Assembly: GCF_014066305.1 (NCBI RefSeq)
Contig: NW_023501077.1
Location: forward strand, 226,001-290,000
Length of the DNA stretch: 64,000 bases
Direction of reading: 5' to 3'
DNA from: Letharia columbiana
Lineage: Eukaryota > Ascomycota > Lecanoromycetes > Lecanorales > Parmeliaceae
Shown here one piece after another: positions 35,573-48,519 of the stretch; within the stretch, counting starts at the first letter, position 1; each line of letters starts with the position of its first letter. Under the pieces are notes generated by a model. It searched no databases, was not told where the DNA came from, and saw only the letters and a list, made by a program, of their open reading frames with translations. The position numbers and the translations under genes are program-made.

Positions 35573-36687
35573 ATGTCAGTATCTGTTGCCTAAGCTCAAG
35601 CTGCGTTGCCGCATGTAGCTCCGGTCCCTCTTTACTGACGCGGTCTATGCTGCTGCCAGGAATCGATCACTTTCCGTAAGGTCCAAAAAGGACAACGCCT
35701 CCACCACTGGAAGCTCAGGAAGCGCCCCCAAGCACCGATTCACTATGGCCTCACTACGCGGTATGCAGCAGCCAGAGTTGAGCAAGAAGCTCTTCAAGAT
35801 CATAAAGAGCGAGAACCACGCCATCGGTGCCTACGAATCAGCCAGCCGCGAGCGCATCTCCATCGCCTCTCAGCTGTCAGACTGGGGCGAGGCTACGGGA
35901 GATGACTCCGTTTCCGACATCGCAGACAAGCTAGGCGTTCTTTTGTCGGAGTTGGGCGAGCAGGAGGATGTATTTGCGCAGAACCTGGAAGATTACCGCG
36001 GCATTTTGAAGCAGATCAGGAATACCGAGAGTTCTGTGCAGCCCAGCAGGATTCACAAGGCGAAGATCTCGGATGAGATAGCAAAGCTCAAATACAAGGA
36101 GCCTGAAAGTACTAAGATTGTCCAGCTTGAACAGGAACTTGTCAGGGCCGAGGCACAGAATCTGGTTGCAGAAGCTCAGCTGACCAATATCGTACGTCTC
36201 TTGCGGCTACGCCACGAGGTTGACGTAGGCTAACAGCCGTTATAAGACCCGCCAGAAGCTCAAGGAAGCTTATGACCTCCATTTCGCCGCCACAATCGAA
36301 CGTGCCGAGAAGCAGATAATGCTCGCCCGCCACGGACGCCGCCTATTGAACCTCCTTGACGATACTCCAGTAGTCCCCGGGGATACCCGTCCAGCCTTTG
36401 AGCACGCCCACCAAGCTCGCCAAGTCCTGAATGATGCTGAAGAGGATCTTCGTGACTGGGCTCCAAATCTAGAACCGATTCACAGCTCAGCTACTGAGAT
36501 GGGTTCCAACCTCATGCCGCCACAGGCCGGAACAGCAGACACAAGTGTCAGCGGACAAGAAGAGGAGTCGATGATTAGGGCAGGGGAGAGTACTACAGGT
36601 CAGTTGGAAGCCCCGGCACCACCAGAACACAGGGGTTACGGTGAAAGCTCAACCGTCGCGCAGCCTGAAGCGGCATTTAGCTACTAG
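35573..36687 (+). CDS. LSP1: Eisosome core protein, LSP1/PIL1 family (BAR domain)
   Basis: Pil1/Lsp1 proteins self-assemble on PI(4,5)P2 membranes into the furrow-shaped eisosomes of the fungal plasma membrane. Coding exons 35573-35574, 35660-36191 and 36247-36687 give 324 residues. The initiation codon is split, AT|G, by an 85-bp intron; splicing gives MNRSLSVRSKKDN, the conserved family start. Core blocks: PKHRFTMASLRGMQQPELSK with KLFKIIKSENHAIGAYE, SDWGEATGDDSVSDIADKLG, NTESSVQPSR, EQELVRAEAQNLVAEAQLTN, TRQKLKEAYDLHFAATIERA and RLLNLLDDTPVVPGD. The second intron (55 bp) uses the acceptor TTATAAG. A later ATG at 35745 would drop the N-terminal segment, including SVRSKK. The C-terminus is acidic and variable. 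Confidence 0.93.
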
Positions 36688-37458
36688 CTGTGACAGCACT
36701 CTGCTCCGCTCCGCTTCTGGGTGCAACGGCGATCATTAGAGGTGTGATTAGGGGATACTATGGAGTTCGAGCGAGATGACTCAATGGGCACGGTAGCTGT
36801 CTATTGTTGTAACGATGTCTGAACTTGCGGTCCTTTCCTAATACTGCACAACTCGTTGCCGACCATTCGTCGACGATTGTTCTCCCTTTGACCGAGAACC
36901 TTCTCCATAGGGATTTCTTTCATGCGTCGTAACGCTTGCTTATTTCTCAACCCTACCATTCGCATCAGTGAGAAGCCGGCGCCTGATGGTCAAGGAAAGC
37001 ATGACCAGCCATGTCAATTTTTACATGCAGTCCAGAAGTACTTTCTCCTGGGAAAGCTTAATGAAGCAGAAGTCGATGATTTCACGTCACCCATCCAACA
37101 TTGAATTGATTTACCCTCGATGAAATCCTCCCCTCCTTTCTGCCTCCCATACCAACTCCGTTGCGCATCCGTCACTAGATTCAACCTCAATAATGTCATT
37201 TTGACAACACAATCACTATACCGAGCAAGACTTATACTATGAGTTATCTTAGGATATGCGGAGCGCCATGGTCCGATGTCTTTACACACATTACAGGAAA
37301 TGTCTCATATATCGATATATGCATAGCTCCACGGTCCCAACCCAATGTAAATCTCGAGAACCATATGAACCAGAGCCAGCCCCAAAGCCTCGATGCTTCC
37401 TAGGTCATGCAGCCTATCTTTCATAGTAGATCATCTAGTTACCCTACCTCACCCACTT
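36688..37458. other. Convergent intergenic region
   Basis: 3' flanks of LSP1 and the second MFS gene, about 770 bp; no gene recognised. Confidence 0.5.
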
Positions 37459-39388
37459 TTAACGTTTGATCCTTTGTACACATGCAATGACCATGAGAAC
37501 GAAGAGAATGATCTGTAGCAGCGTGTCAGTCTCTGTTCGGCACCGAGGGATGTGTCGCTCGACGTACTGCGGACACTGAAAAGCATATCCCACTCGATTT
37601 GGCATGGCCAATTGAAAACAACTTGCCCATCATGGGGCCGCCGATGAGCTTTGCGAGGATCTCTACCACGGCGACCGAAGTGAACAGTCTCGCATGGTAC
37701 GCGTGATCTATGAGGGAAGTAGCGAGGCCCTGCAGCGCAGGCTCTTCACCTTCACTCATGCCGCATATGAAGAGCGCTGTATGACCCAATTAGCCATTCA
37801 TAGCAGTATCTCCAAAAGCCTTCACCTACCCAGGAGCAGCATCCAGCTGTGATATGATAGTTGCAACAGGACGAAGCCCGTCGCTGCCACCAGCAGAGAC
37901 ACACGGATGACGTTGAGATCGAGCATTTGCGCATGAAGTCCTCTCCGATTTAACACAGAAGACAACAGCGGTAGGACTACTATTGTTGCCAAAGACGAAC
38001 CCCCAGCCTGGGAAAACCTCAACCAAGTGGTCTGGCTCAGTCCCCATTGGAAATTGTAAGAAGCATATTGATACACGAAAGCTTTGCTGATCATGGCAAG
38101 CGGCTTGAGAAAGAAAAGTAGGTAGCAAAAGGGAAGTCCCGGCATTTGTATCAGGACGATGATGTCCCTCCACCATTCTTTATTCTCAGGACCTGGACCG
38201 GGCAGCCGATTATCTACGCACATTTCGGAGTCAGCGTTGCCTCTTCGCGGTAAATAACTCAGTCGCAAGACAGGTCTCGAGAGCAGAACAGGTCAATTTG
38301 CTCGCGAAATATGTCTTGCGACTCACTCTCGGTAACAACAGGAAGGAGCTTCTCCAAAATGTACGTACGGATTCCACGGGGAAGCTGCTCTGGAGGGGTA
38401 ATTGTCCCTTCCCCCGAGTCGGTGCCAGTGAGCGTATCAGCGGCGCCAAGAAGAGGGCTCTTGGGAGAAGACGAGAGATGCCTCAGCGACTCGGGCATAA
38501 AGACGATGATCAGCAGACCTAGAGCCAATGCTCCAATAGCGACAGCAAAGGGCAGCCATATCCTTATGAGCATCAATAGACCAGACAGCGGTGGGGCTAC
38601 CAACGTTGTCAAGTGGGGAATGCCTGCAAGAAGATACATGTATCTCGTCCTGGCGTTTGTCAGCCAATGTCATCACTGATACCCGTACTGGTGCAATATT
38701 ACCTGTGCGATTTATCAACAGTGTCGGCAATGATAGTGAAATTCATTCCCTTAGCCACCCGTTGAGAGCCACCCACGCAGAGGAAGATTGAAGATAGCCA
38801 TACGAGCTTTACCGGCAAGTTCGTGTCAGCATAGCAGATGAATAGAATCCATAAAAAGCTGCACAGAGTCCCTGCACAACAGAGCGCAAGTACAAGCCGT
38901 CTACCAAGCCTGCCGAGCCCTGATCAGCAGGAACTCTGTATTCCTGGAGCATGAGCGTCATACCTGTCTGCGATTGATCCATAGTACAGCGCTGTCAAAA
39001 GCCCCGGCAATGCATCGAAGGTAAACTTGAGGCCTGTGAGGTTGGCCAGTTCATCCTGGATGGGAGGGATTTTGCACAGTCCCTCGTCGATATCTAGCGC
39101 AGTGAGTCGTAGGCGCACGGATTGGTCAGCGTAGTATCGGTTGCAAATGGCCTGTTCGAATAGTTTGATGGTTGGGACTTCAACCATATGTTTGGCGAAA
39201 TAGGTGCAGAATTGCAAGGCAAATGTACAAATAAGAATAGGATTCTCCACCAAAAAGGTCTTTACGGCAAGAATCGCACGAACGGGCCATTGCCACACTG
39301 GAGAGAGAGCGGGGGGCTGAGCATGGCCATGGATTGGTGGCAACAGAGGCTGGCGCTCATTGTCGGAAGAGAGAGGATTCATCCCCAT
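37459..39388 (-). CDS. MFS transporter, DHA-like efflux type
   Basis: Twelve-helix major facilitator of a fungal group often found beside secondary-metabolite or stress genes; the substrate is unknown. Six exons, 38964-39388, 38703-38909, 38327-38649, 37830-38213, 37568-37776 and 37459-37512, encode 533 residues. The N-terminal tail (about 30 residues) has RQPLLPP, as in many such carriers. Motif-A-like sequence YYGSIADRLGRR sits between TM2 and TM3, with AKGMNFTIIADTV and HLTTLVAPPLSGLLM further on. The long central loop (about 240-300) is Ser/Pro/Thr-rich. The final exon supplies the last membrane span IILFVLMVIACVQ. Introns are 54, 53, 113, 53 and 55 bp. The 113-bp one uses GTGAGT inside what otherwise reads as coding, and its removal avoids an in-frame stop. 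Confidence 0.85.
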
Positions 39389-40861
39389 TAATCACAGCAG
39401 TATGGAGATGGAGACGCTCCCATCTTTGGATTTGGACTATGTACAGAGATGGAATAGCGATTGTTGAATCAGGCAGGCGTAGGTCGCTGGGACAAGAGTC
39501 GGGCAGTGCAGGTTGCAATAAAGGATGAACGAGGGTACAACGGCTGGACAAAATATAAAGTAGGTATTGTAGGGAAGAAAAATTAATAGTAGGTGATTTA
39601 TTCAGACATGAATCATTTATACAAAGACTCTGATGATATGCAGAATGGTAGTTATGTATATGTGTAAAATGTATATGATATGTACCTGACCTTGCAGACA
39701 AAGAAGGCAGCCAATTAACTTCCAAGGATCTCGTAAGGCTTAGCGCATCTTCTCGACCAAGCACCTCCATTCTCTACCTCATATACGAGCTTCTTCTCTC
39801 ACCAGAATCTTCTCAACTCTCCAGAAATTGACAAGACGAAAATCAAGATGAGCCACCCCCCCTACATTTCTTATCTTTGCGTATGACAAGTACCTTAATA
39901 GCCGCGAGCTGACTACATGCCAATGTCTGCCTCGCCCAATACGTGAGCTTGAGCTTGTTTACTGCTAGCCGCTGGCTTCGAAGAGAATCATGTTGCTGCT
40001 GAAAGGACTTCCTGCATGGCTTTGTATTTTGGAAATAGTGTCTGCGATAGGGTCTCTTCCATTGGAGTACAGGCACGGCTCAAATGTGCTCTGGCTATCT
40101 CCTGACTTCACCTTCCAAATTGTCTACGAACCCTTGTCATCCATGCAGGCTTAGCACCTTTGCTCCCATTGGACTTCATTTCGCGATTCTTGCTCTCGCA
40201 CACTTTCTTTCTTCAAAGATCGAAGACATGGATCCGAAGGAACGATGTCGGACTGACGACAAACATGATGATAGTTCATATACCGAAGGGTCGTGTATCC
40301 TACAATCCTACCTCCTTGACAATTCTCCCTTGCATATGACTTCAAGGACGGCACTCCAAACCTTACAATATGTGATCTGCAGTGACTGCTTTTGGCATCG
40401 GCTTACGTCTTGCTTTTGTTTACCGGAACTGCTACAGTATTTGACAAATCAGACACAGACTGGTTGTACCACCGGAGGTTCAATCGATGGTTTGCAGTGT
40501 ACGAATCTGCCTGCGGAGTCCTCAGATTGGAGATTGCTACTGTTTTTGCTGTCTATCTGGCTCGCTAAATAAACGACACCAGGCATGCTACACAGACCGA
40601 GTCAGGTATCTTTACACGAATTGAGGAGTCATGGCATGTCCGTCGGATAGCCCTCCTTGCCGTGTGGCTCAACATTGTCAAATCTCTTGGTTTCATCTTC
40701 CTACAGCTGCATAATGCCGACATGGGCAATCATCACGACAATTCCGACCACACACCCGTTACCACAACAACCGCTCTATCAATGTCTGACCACACACTCA
40801 CAACTACTACAACCTCAGTCTCAACAGCCCGGATCACTCGTTCCCACGCAGTTCGTATCAC
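39389..40861. other. Intergenic region with a weak open frame
   Basis: A 162-codon ATG-initiated plus-strand frame (40084-40572) shows no recognisable family. In another frame, 40430-40900 reads fairly hydrophobically but without identifiable motifs. I do not call a gene here. Confidence 0.4.
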
Positions 40862-41130
40862 ACCCATGACGACCCGCTGGCGGATATACCGAGAAGTCAG
40901 CAGCATCTAGTGCTTGGTGGCAAGGAGCATATGTGGGCTGAGCAAATTGACGGAGTCAATCTGGATAACAATCTCTGGCTGCGTGCTGGGGAGGTCTCAT
41001 CGAGGGGTAAGGGGTAGTCAACAAGAATGTGACGAGGAGAATTGCTGAGATGAGAGACTGGCTTGTTGCGTCGGGTATTGCGGCTGGCACAGGTGACGAG
41101 GTGTCTGATGAGTCCTGGGAACTGCAGGTA
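40862..41130 (+). pseudogene. GH20 beta-N-acetylhexosaminidase C-terminal fragment
   Basis: Two short stretches match the end of GH20 enzymes: DPLADIP, LVLGGKEHMWAEQIDGVNLD with NNLWLRA (family: DPLAxIP, GGExHMWxEQxDxxNLD, WPRA), followed by NVTRRIAEMRDWLVASGIAA, the usual terminal helix. Between them the frame is interrupted by a stop and a shift. The catalytic Asp-Glu pair would lie upstream and is not found, so this is a truncated relic. Confidence 0.55.
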
Positions 41131-41442
41131 ATAGGAGAGCCGCTGGGTCACATTGCTTTTGAGAAAGCATATTCCAAACCCGTTTCTTTATTTGCATGCT
41201 TTGCTGCCTTCGCTGTGCCGTGGCCGCAAGCTCCAAGATAAGTACAAAAGATAAATATCCACAAAGATCGATCATACTGCATTCCTCACTCATATCGAGT
41301 CATGCCCCCAATTCCACAAACGCCACGCCAGACTGTAAGCCTTTCCCGATTGACCTTCCGTATTTCCCACCTCGGTATGAACGTTACACAGAAGTTCCTC
41401 AAAGCCACCCATACGTTTCCATTGCTATTCCCAACAGCCTCA
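41131..41442. other. Short intergenic region, 3' of adenylate cyclase
   Basis: About 310 bp; nothing recognised. Confidence 0.4.
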
Positions 41443-44400
41443 TCAATGCGGCTGTACACGAGGCTTCTTCTCCTTCAACGCCTTGAACTCCGCCAATTGC
41501 GCCGAAATGTGCCCCAGCACATCGTCCATCGGACAGGCATGCTCAAGCAAATTATGTGTGCTGAATGGCGTCACCATATTCCTTAACGCAAGCGTAGATA
41601 CACATGTCTATGGAGAAGTCAGCATGAAGGATCCATTTGTCACAGGCTCAGGATCACTTACCTCAATCCTTGTAACCTGGTGTTCAAGATAGCTAACCAA
41701 GAACCGATCTGTCACCTCACCTCCTCGATTCTTCATTCTCTCAAGCACACTCTTTTCCGGTTGCTTCAGGCTCGTTGCTCCCGGGCTCTCGAGCGCACTA
41801 CACAGCATTTCCAGTCTCAGACTGATGTTCCACAGCCCCCATATATACTCGGTGTCAAAATCTAGCACGCTTCCAGGCTGCAAGCTAGCAGGCTCGTTAG
41901 AAGCTGCGGCAGCTTCAGCATCACTGCGCTGTTGTTGCGCGATGAGACGACCGGCAAGCGAATGCGGGTACATCAGGTAGATCAATTCGGGATTCTCGAG
42001 CCCTTTGAGTTTTTGAGTGCCAAGGTCTTTGACTTCGAAACCCTGGGAACTAAGGGCCCTCAGCTCTCTGCGTATTGATTGGCCCAGTGGATCTTCGTTC
42101 AGCGAGTCATCCGAGCCAGTGGACCCAGTCCGCTCGGGGTCAGCAAACGCTTCGAGGGAACGTTGGATCTCGGCTATGTAGTCCTGCGAAACGTAGATCT
42201 GGCCGCCGTCTGCTGCGCCCGAGATCCGAGCTGCTCGATTGACCATAGGCCCAAAGTAATCCATGCGCCGAGTGACGGGATCAGGTTCGCATACCGGTTC
42301 GCCCCAGTGGATGCCCATGCGGACTGATAGACCACGATAGATGACGTTTTCATCCCCATCCAGAACCTCTGCGCAATGTACGGTGTTCAGGACTTCAGGG
42401 GGCCAATCTACTTCCAGGAGGTGTTGTTGAACGACGAAAGACCACAGCAAAGCCCCTGTTGCGGTGGGGAACGAGACCATGAATGCATCACCTTCAGTCT
42501 TGACTTCATATCCTCCGATGACCCTCAACTGTCGTCTCATGACTTCGTTGTGAGACTTGATGGCCGATCTCATAGCGACCGGGTAGTTCTCCCACAAAGT
42601 AGTCGAATTCTTGATATCCGTGAAAACCATGCTAAGATTACCCGTTGGGGCGTCGACTTCAGGATCGAGTCGTTGGAGTGTCGAATCATCAGGTCTATCT
42701 CGACCCTTTTTGCCACGTTTCGTTGCGAAGAACTGGTCATCTTGTGATTGGGATGGGCCCATCGAGAGGCTTTGGCCCCGGTAGCGATTGCGCTCTCGCT
42801 TCTTCAGATCGCTGACGCTAATGATTTGAATCATGATCTTGCCATTGGCCCCAAAGGCCATGGCTAGATCACGAAGCTTCTGGGCCGCCCGCATAAGGTC
42901 CACTCGTTCAGAGCGCGCAACGTCGACAACCATTTCGAGACTCATAACGTCCCATAGCTCTTTAGACGCAATCAATATCATTTCATCGGACTCCTTCAGC
43001 GAAAGGTGGTTGACGTTCGGAGCAGCCATAACAGCGGGCATCATCTGGATATAGCCAAAGGCACGCGAGACGTCTAGTACATCATTGAGCTTGCCATGTC
43101 TTGACACATATCCTCCTGCGTCTCGAACACGCTCCCGCTCTCGTCGATCAGCTGGCTCGTGCTTTCGTGTCAAGATCTTATGACCCCCATCATTCTGCAC
43201 GAGCATCGCTTGCGCGTCTCCAACGTTCGCAACATAGAGTTCCATATTGTCAAGAAATATGACTGTGGCAACGCCACCTGAGGTGAGGTCATCTGCGCTC
43301 AACGTATGCGCTGCAGTAGATCCTCGGTGCGACTTTTGAGGTAATCGATGTTCCTTTTCGTCGAGACTCTGACTAGCCGTTGTTGCCAGATCTTTGTTCA
43401 AGGCGAGGAAGGTTCTCCGGAGACCGTCGGCTGGAGTCTCCTCCTTTGGAAGTCTGCTTAGTTCTTCTATGAAATGATATTGAAAATTTTCTTGCAAGTA
43501 CTTTGCAAGTCTTGAGCCCCCGCTTGACAGCGCTTGCCCATCAAACATTCCTAGAAGTGTTTCAGTCTCATGACCCCGAAACTTCGGAACTACCATATCG
43601 ATCGTGGATAAATGTTCGTGTTTTCCCAGGCTGTCTGCCATGCCATATGCCATTGATCCAGCCAACGACCCGGACGTCCGTACTCTGCGATCTTCTGTCT
43701 GGTCGGGAACCGAGGGAATTGTAAGCGTCACATCCATCAGGCCAAGAACTCGCAGGTGGTGAAGGGTTGTGAAATTTGTAAGATCAGCAGCTTCTCTGCC
43801 CCCATTTGCCGTGAAAGATCGACTGGGCTTGATTTCAAGACGTTTGTTGCCAGAGAAATTGAGGTATTTGAGATTCTTGTTCCAGTTCCAATTCCAATCA
43901 TAGGGCCAATTAGAGACGTTGTACTTGAGAGCATTACTCCCGACATCCAGAACTGCGAGCTTCCGAACCTTGCCAAGTTCGGCGGGAAGAACTTGAAATT
44001 TGTTTCCGTTGATGTGCAGGACTTTCAGGGAGGACACCTCCTCAAGATCATCCGATGGAAGAGATGACAGTTCATTACCAGATAGGTAAAGCTCGTTGAG
44101 ATTCGGCCATCGTCGTAAGGATCGCGGAGGAATATCATATAACTCATTGTACGAAAGGTTCAGGGTCCGAAGTTCAGGGAGCATGGTGATTTCGTCGAAT
44201 ACATCCTCTGTCAGTCTATTGTCTGCCAAGAACAGATGCCGAAGGGATCCAGCAAACGTGTTGTTGGATCGCTGTTGTAGATTAGAGTCTTTTCGGTGGA
44301 TTGGGGTCGTAGTACCGTTCGTCTGTGTTCTCGACACCACTGATGCTTTTCTGCCTCCTGGCCCGTAGATGGAGACAATCGATCCCTGCCTGGTGCTCGA

Positions 44401-47400
44401 CGCTGGTGAACTACCAACGCTCAGGAGTCCTCCGGAAGCCTGGCTTGGTCTACGATCCTGGAAGTCTTCTAGCTTGCCCAGCTCCTCGTGCTCATCAGGA
44501 GTTGACGCAGAAATTGGAGTTGAAGCAGGGACGGGGGTAGTCTCGGAACTGCTCGGCTGCGTGTCTGCTTGAGTAAGGGCAAGTGTCGTCGCCGGCTTTG
44601 GAAAGGACTCCAGAACGTTCGAAGAGACGTTTAATGTATCCAGGCGGTAGCAGAACCATAGCTCTCCAGGGAGTTTCTTAAGATTACATTCCCGAATATC
44701 CAAAAAGCGCAGCTCCTGGAGGTGGCCGATCGTCGCAGGTAAACTACTTAGCGGATTCCTTGCGATGCTCAGGTACTCCAGCCTTTGAAGCCTATGAACC
44801 TGGTTGGAGAGGGTCGAAAAATGATTTTTGTCCAGATTCAGTTTCGTGACATTTTTCATTCTTTCGAATATGCTGTCGTCCAATTGTGAGATCTTGGCTG
44901 AGGCGAGGTTCAGCGACGTCAAACTTGGCACAGGTGCCTTGAAATCAAACCGGGTTATGGGATTGTGATCTAGGTGAAGTAGACGGATCTGTGCAAAGCT
45001 CCCTTCAAATTTGGAGATGACATTGTGCCCTACCATGAGTTGTTCCAGCTTAGGTAGTTCGGCAATAATATCAATGCTAGTTAATCCATTGAACCGTAGA
45101 TCAATCTCCTTGAGGTTCTTGAGTTCCCTGAAATTTTCAGGGAAAGAGCCGTTAAGCATGTTGTTAGTCGCCCACAGTCTCTCCAATGCGGTGAGTTGCC
45201 CTATCTTCGGCAAACATCCGACAGTATTGAAGCTTATGTCGAGGTCGACGAGGCCTTTCAAGTCGCAGAGGAAATCCGGAAACGCTTCTATGTAATTGGA
45301 AGAGAGGTTCAAACTCCGTAGTGATTGGAATTGACCAAAGTATGAAGGGAGATGCTTTAGCTTGTTGTTGGACATTTTGATGCTCACCAGTCCTGGCAGT
45401 TTGTCTAGCTCTGCATGCTCAAGCTGCTCGAGGCGGTTGTTAGATATGTCGAGAACGGTGAGTCTAGTCGCGAGACTCAAGCTTGTTGGCAGCTGCCAAG
45501 CCTCATTGCTAATATATCGAATTTCTCGAAGGTTGACGCAGCTCTGGATGAAGTCTTTCGGAACGTCAAGGGCGAGGTTACGAGACAAATTGAGATACAC
45601 GATTTCGGCGGCTTTTTGATAAAGGGTGATGGGGATAGTGACAAGGCTCCTCCCTGAAAGGTCAACGTGACTGAACTTTTGCATTTTACCGTGACCAGGT
45701 TCCGACTCTAGGCTGTAGTATCCGCTGAGCTTGGTTGGTACAAAGGTAAAACGGCAAAGATAGCTGTTGTCCTCCCGGCCAATTTCTTCAATCCTATCCT
45801 TGCTTTGGTATCCCGCTTGCTCGAGGAGCTTCTTTTGGATTGCGATTGGTCGTTCTCCTGGCGCAAGTTGTCTATGGAGGTCGTGTTTCCTCATGATGAT
45901 CTGGTAATTGTCTAGATCATCTTGCAGGAAAGATTTCTTGCCCAGAACTTGTAAGATTTCCGAAGCCGTCGTGTTGACACCCATAGACAGGGTGGCGAAG
46001 GTCGAGTCAATTCGAAAGACTCGTAGGCAATGCGCGGTACCATCGTCTTCGACTTTTTGGGGTATCCCAGCGTCGTCAATTTCTCGTAACCGTCCTAAAT
46101 TCTCGTCACCGACTTTCTTGACCGCCCACGAATCAGGAGCGTCCCAAGCTCCTGCACCACCCATTGTGTCGGGATCTTTGAGCTCTGTCCGAGGCTCCTC
46201 TGGGATAGGGTCTCCAGTAAAAATGCCGCCGTGGGGGGCAGTAGAAGTAGAAGCTGTTAAGTCAACAATGCCTGTCATGTCATCTAGATTTGTGTCCAAA
46301 CTGAACATTGAGTCACTGGCCACGGATGCATTGCGTGCCTTGTCGGCATTTTTACCGCTATGACCTTCGTAACTGATCCCTCGCTTGGGTTTAGGAAATT
46401 TCCCGTGGCTGTGTAGAAGTTTCGATCCGGTCTCCTTCTTCGATACTGGAGATCCCGAGTCTCCACTCATGTAGTCCGAGGCCTTAGCCGTCGAGCCGCT
46501 ATCGAAAGTCGCAACACTTCCTTGCCTAGCTTCCCTCTGGTTGGCCAACTCTGATTTGTAGTTCTTGCTTTCGGTTGAAGTGTGGTGCAGAGAGTTTGTA
46601 GACCCAGACAGATGATGGAGCGGATTGAGTGATTCATGGTGACCATGCTCTCCTTTGTGCCTCCGAAATTTTTCTAGAAGGGAGCGCTTTCCTCCAGCCG
46701 CGCTATGGGCTGGTGAGCGCTGACTTGGCATGGTTTCGCTACGGCTGACAGCACTGTTCGAACTTGGTGTAGGACTGGTGCCGCGAAGAGGTAGAGTGTT
46801 GCGTGAGGACATGGGAGAAGATATCGAGTCTTTCAGCATCCGAACACTAGACACGGAGTCTTGTCTGTTGGTAAGAGGACGAATCAAGTGGCCGCTTCCT
46901 GCATCCTTAGGTGGAGGCTTCGGAGGTTCCTCCTTGCTTCGAGTGTGTCGGTGGTGAGGGAGATGGAGTCGGATGTGGTGATGAGCATGGGAGGGGGGCT
47001 CGCCATCCGCATATCGCTGCTTATCGAGGCCAGCTGGCGCTTGCCTAACAGGGGCATCGCCGTACTGTGAGATTTCCTGTGATATAATCTTGTTAGCGGC
47101 CAATCGCGACTTCCGAAACAGGACGGATTTCTGCCGTTGTGGCTTTGAATGTCTGACATCGTTGCCACTAACAGACCCGCTCTTCAGGAACAACGCATCT
47201 AAATATACAATGAAAAGCAGATTTGCAGCAGCTGAGCGCTAATACTGTAATATATACACTTGCTAGAACTGTATAAATTGAACGTATGGAGTTAATGGAT
47301 GACCGATAGCGGCAGAGCAGCGCAGTCTCCGTTGAGAATACGGGCATAGGCGGAGTGCTTCATGCGCACAGAAGCATCTGAGCTTACCTTGAAATCTTGG

Positions 47401-48519
47401 AACAGCCATGGGACCACGTCACTTGAGGGCAGCGGAGTCCTTGGCCTAGAGCTACTCGGAGAAACTGGCCGCCCCTCATCCCGACTGGCATGTCTAGAGC
47501 CATGCCGAGAGGACGCGGTTTGCTCACGTTGCAGAGTGCTAGGTATGCTTGTGTCCGAGCTTCGTGGTGATTGCTGGCCTTCGTCACCAAAGAACCCCGC
47601 TGCCTTCTTGTACGGTGTACCCCTGCTTGTGCTAGCCTTAGATAGCGAGCTTTGGCTGTCAACAGTGGTTGCACTTGCTAATGACGGTGTTCGGTCGTTG
47701 GTCAGAAACATTGGATCTGGCGACTCGCTATCGGCGGTACGCCCCGAGTCCGGACGAAATGATGGCGATCGCTGAGCTTTTGACAGACCATCATTGAAGA
47801 AGTTGGAGGATGTGAGACCATGAGTGGACAAGGCCGGAATCCCATCGTCCATCCACGGTGCTATGTCGGCATTTGGAGCCTCTGTTAAGGGCGGGCGCTT
47901 TGACACGGAGGGTACGGGTCCCTTTGCCGCCTCCGACTTTTCCTTCTCTTGATGGTAGTCCAGGTATGTGCCTCTGATCGCATCGGCAGGTGACGCGTCG
48001 TCTGGTGAGTCGGAGAAGAACGTCCCATTGCCTTTAACGATCGACGAATTCTTAGCGGCCCTAAATGAAAATAACCGTATTGTCAGCATTCATTACCTGA
48101 CCCAGCATACACCTGGAGTATGGTAGAAGTTGAAGAGAAGTATGGCGAGCAGGGTCTCCTGGTGATGAAATTCCTAGCCTGCCTCATGTCTTTTGTGGGC
48201 TACTCGCGATCATACTCTTTGAAAGAGCTCGCAGTCGTGGGTTTCGAACATTGGTGTTGAAGCATGACCAGCAGTCGGCACAATTCCAGCAGAGTGTATG
48301 GCTAATCCAGCGTGCAAGCGAATGGGTGGCCTGATAGAAATGAAGGCGGTGGCAGTGACTGAGGCTGACTTACAAGTCCTTCTGGCTAGTACGAAGTTGC
48401 GGATGTACTTTTCTCGAGCTCGCCTCGGGTCCCCCCATTATCTTGTCATGCAGTCGCAGACCGCCTTTCTTAAAGCTCTCTGACGCATTCTTGGTCGTTG
48501 AGTTGTCTCTCTTGGTCAT
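41443..48519 (-). CDS. CYR1: Adenylate cyclase, Ras-associating/LRR/PP2C-like type
   Basis: Makes cAMP for protein kinase A signalling; activated by Ras in yeast or by G-alpha in many filamentous fungi. Exons: 48374-48519, 47388-48060, a large one from about 47.2 kb to 41662, and 41443-41607; roughly 2180 residues. A long disordered N-terminus is followed by a Ras-associating domain (HCLRVFRIDSTFATLSMGVN to CRFTFVP), about 20 leucine-rich repeats, and a PP2C-like domain (LLGMFDGQA, VIFLDNMELYVANVGDAQAM). The class III catalytic domain has SMVFTDIKNSTTLWE (metal Asp) and GYEVKTEGDAFMVSF (second metal Asp), then GIHWGEP, MDYFGPMVNRAARISG and GGQIYVS. The last exon follows a 54-bp intron. The first intron is 313 bp. 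The join between exon 2 (ending FQDFK, phase 0) and the large exon is unresolved; a phase-0 acceptor at 47239 is the best candidate. Confidence 0.93.

Noticed and set aside
40084..40572. 162-codon ATG-initiated plus-strand frame
   Set aside because: No family resemblance, no splice support, and a competing frame over the same DNA; could be real but cannot be supported.
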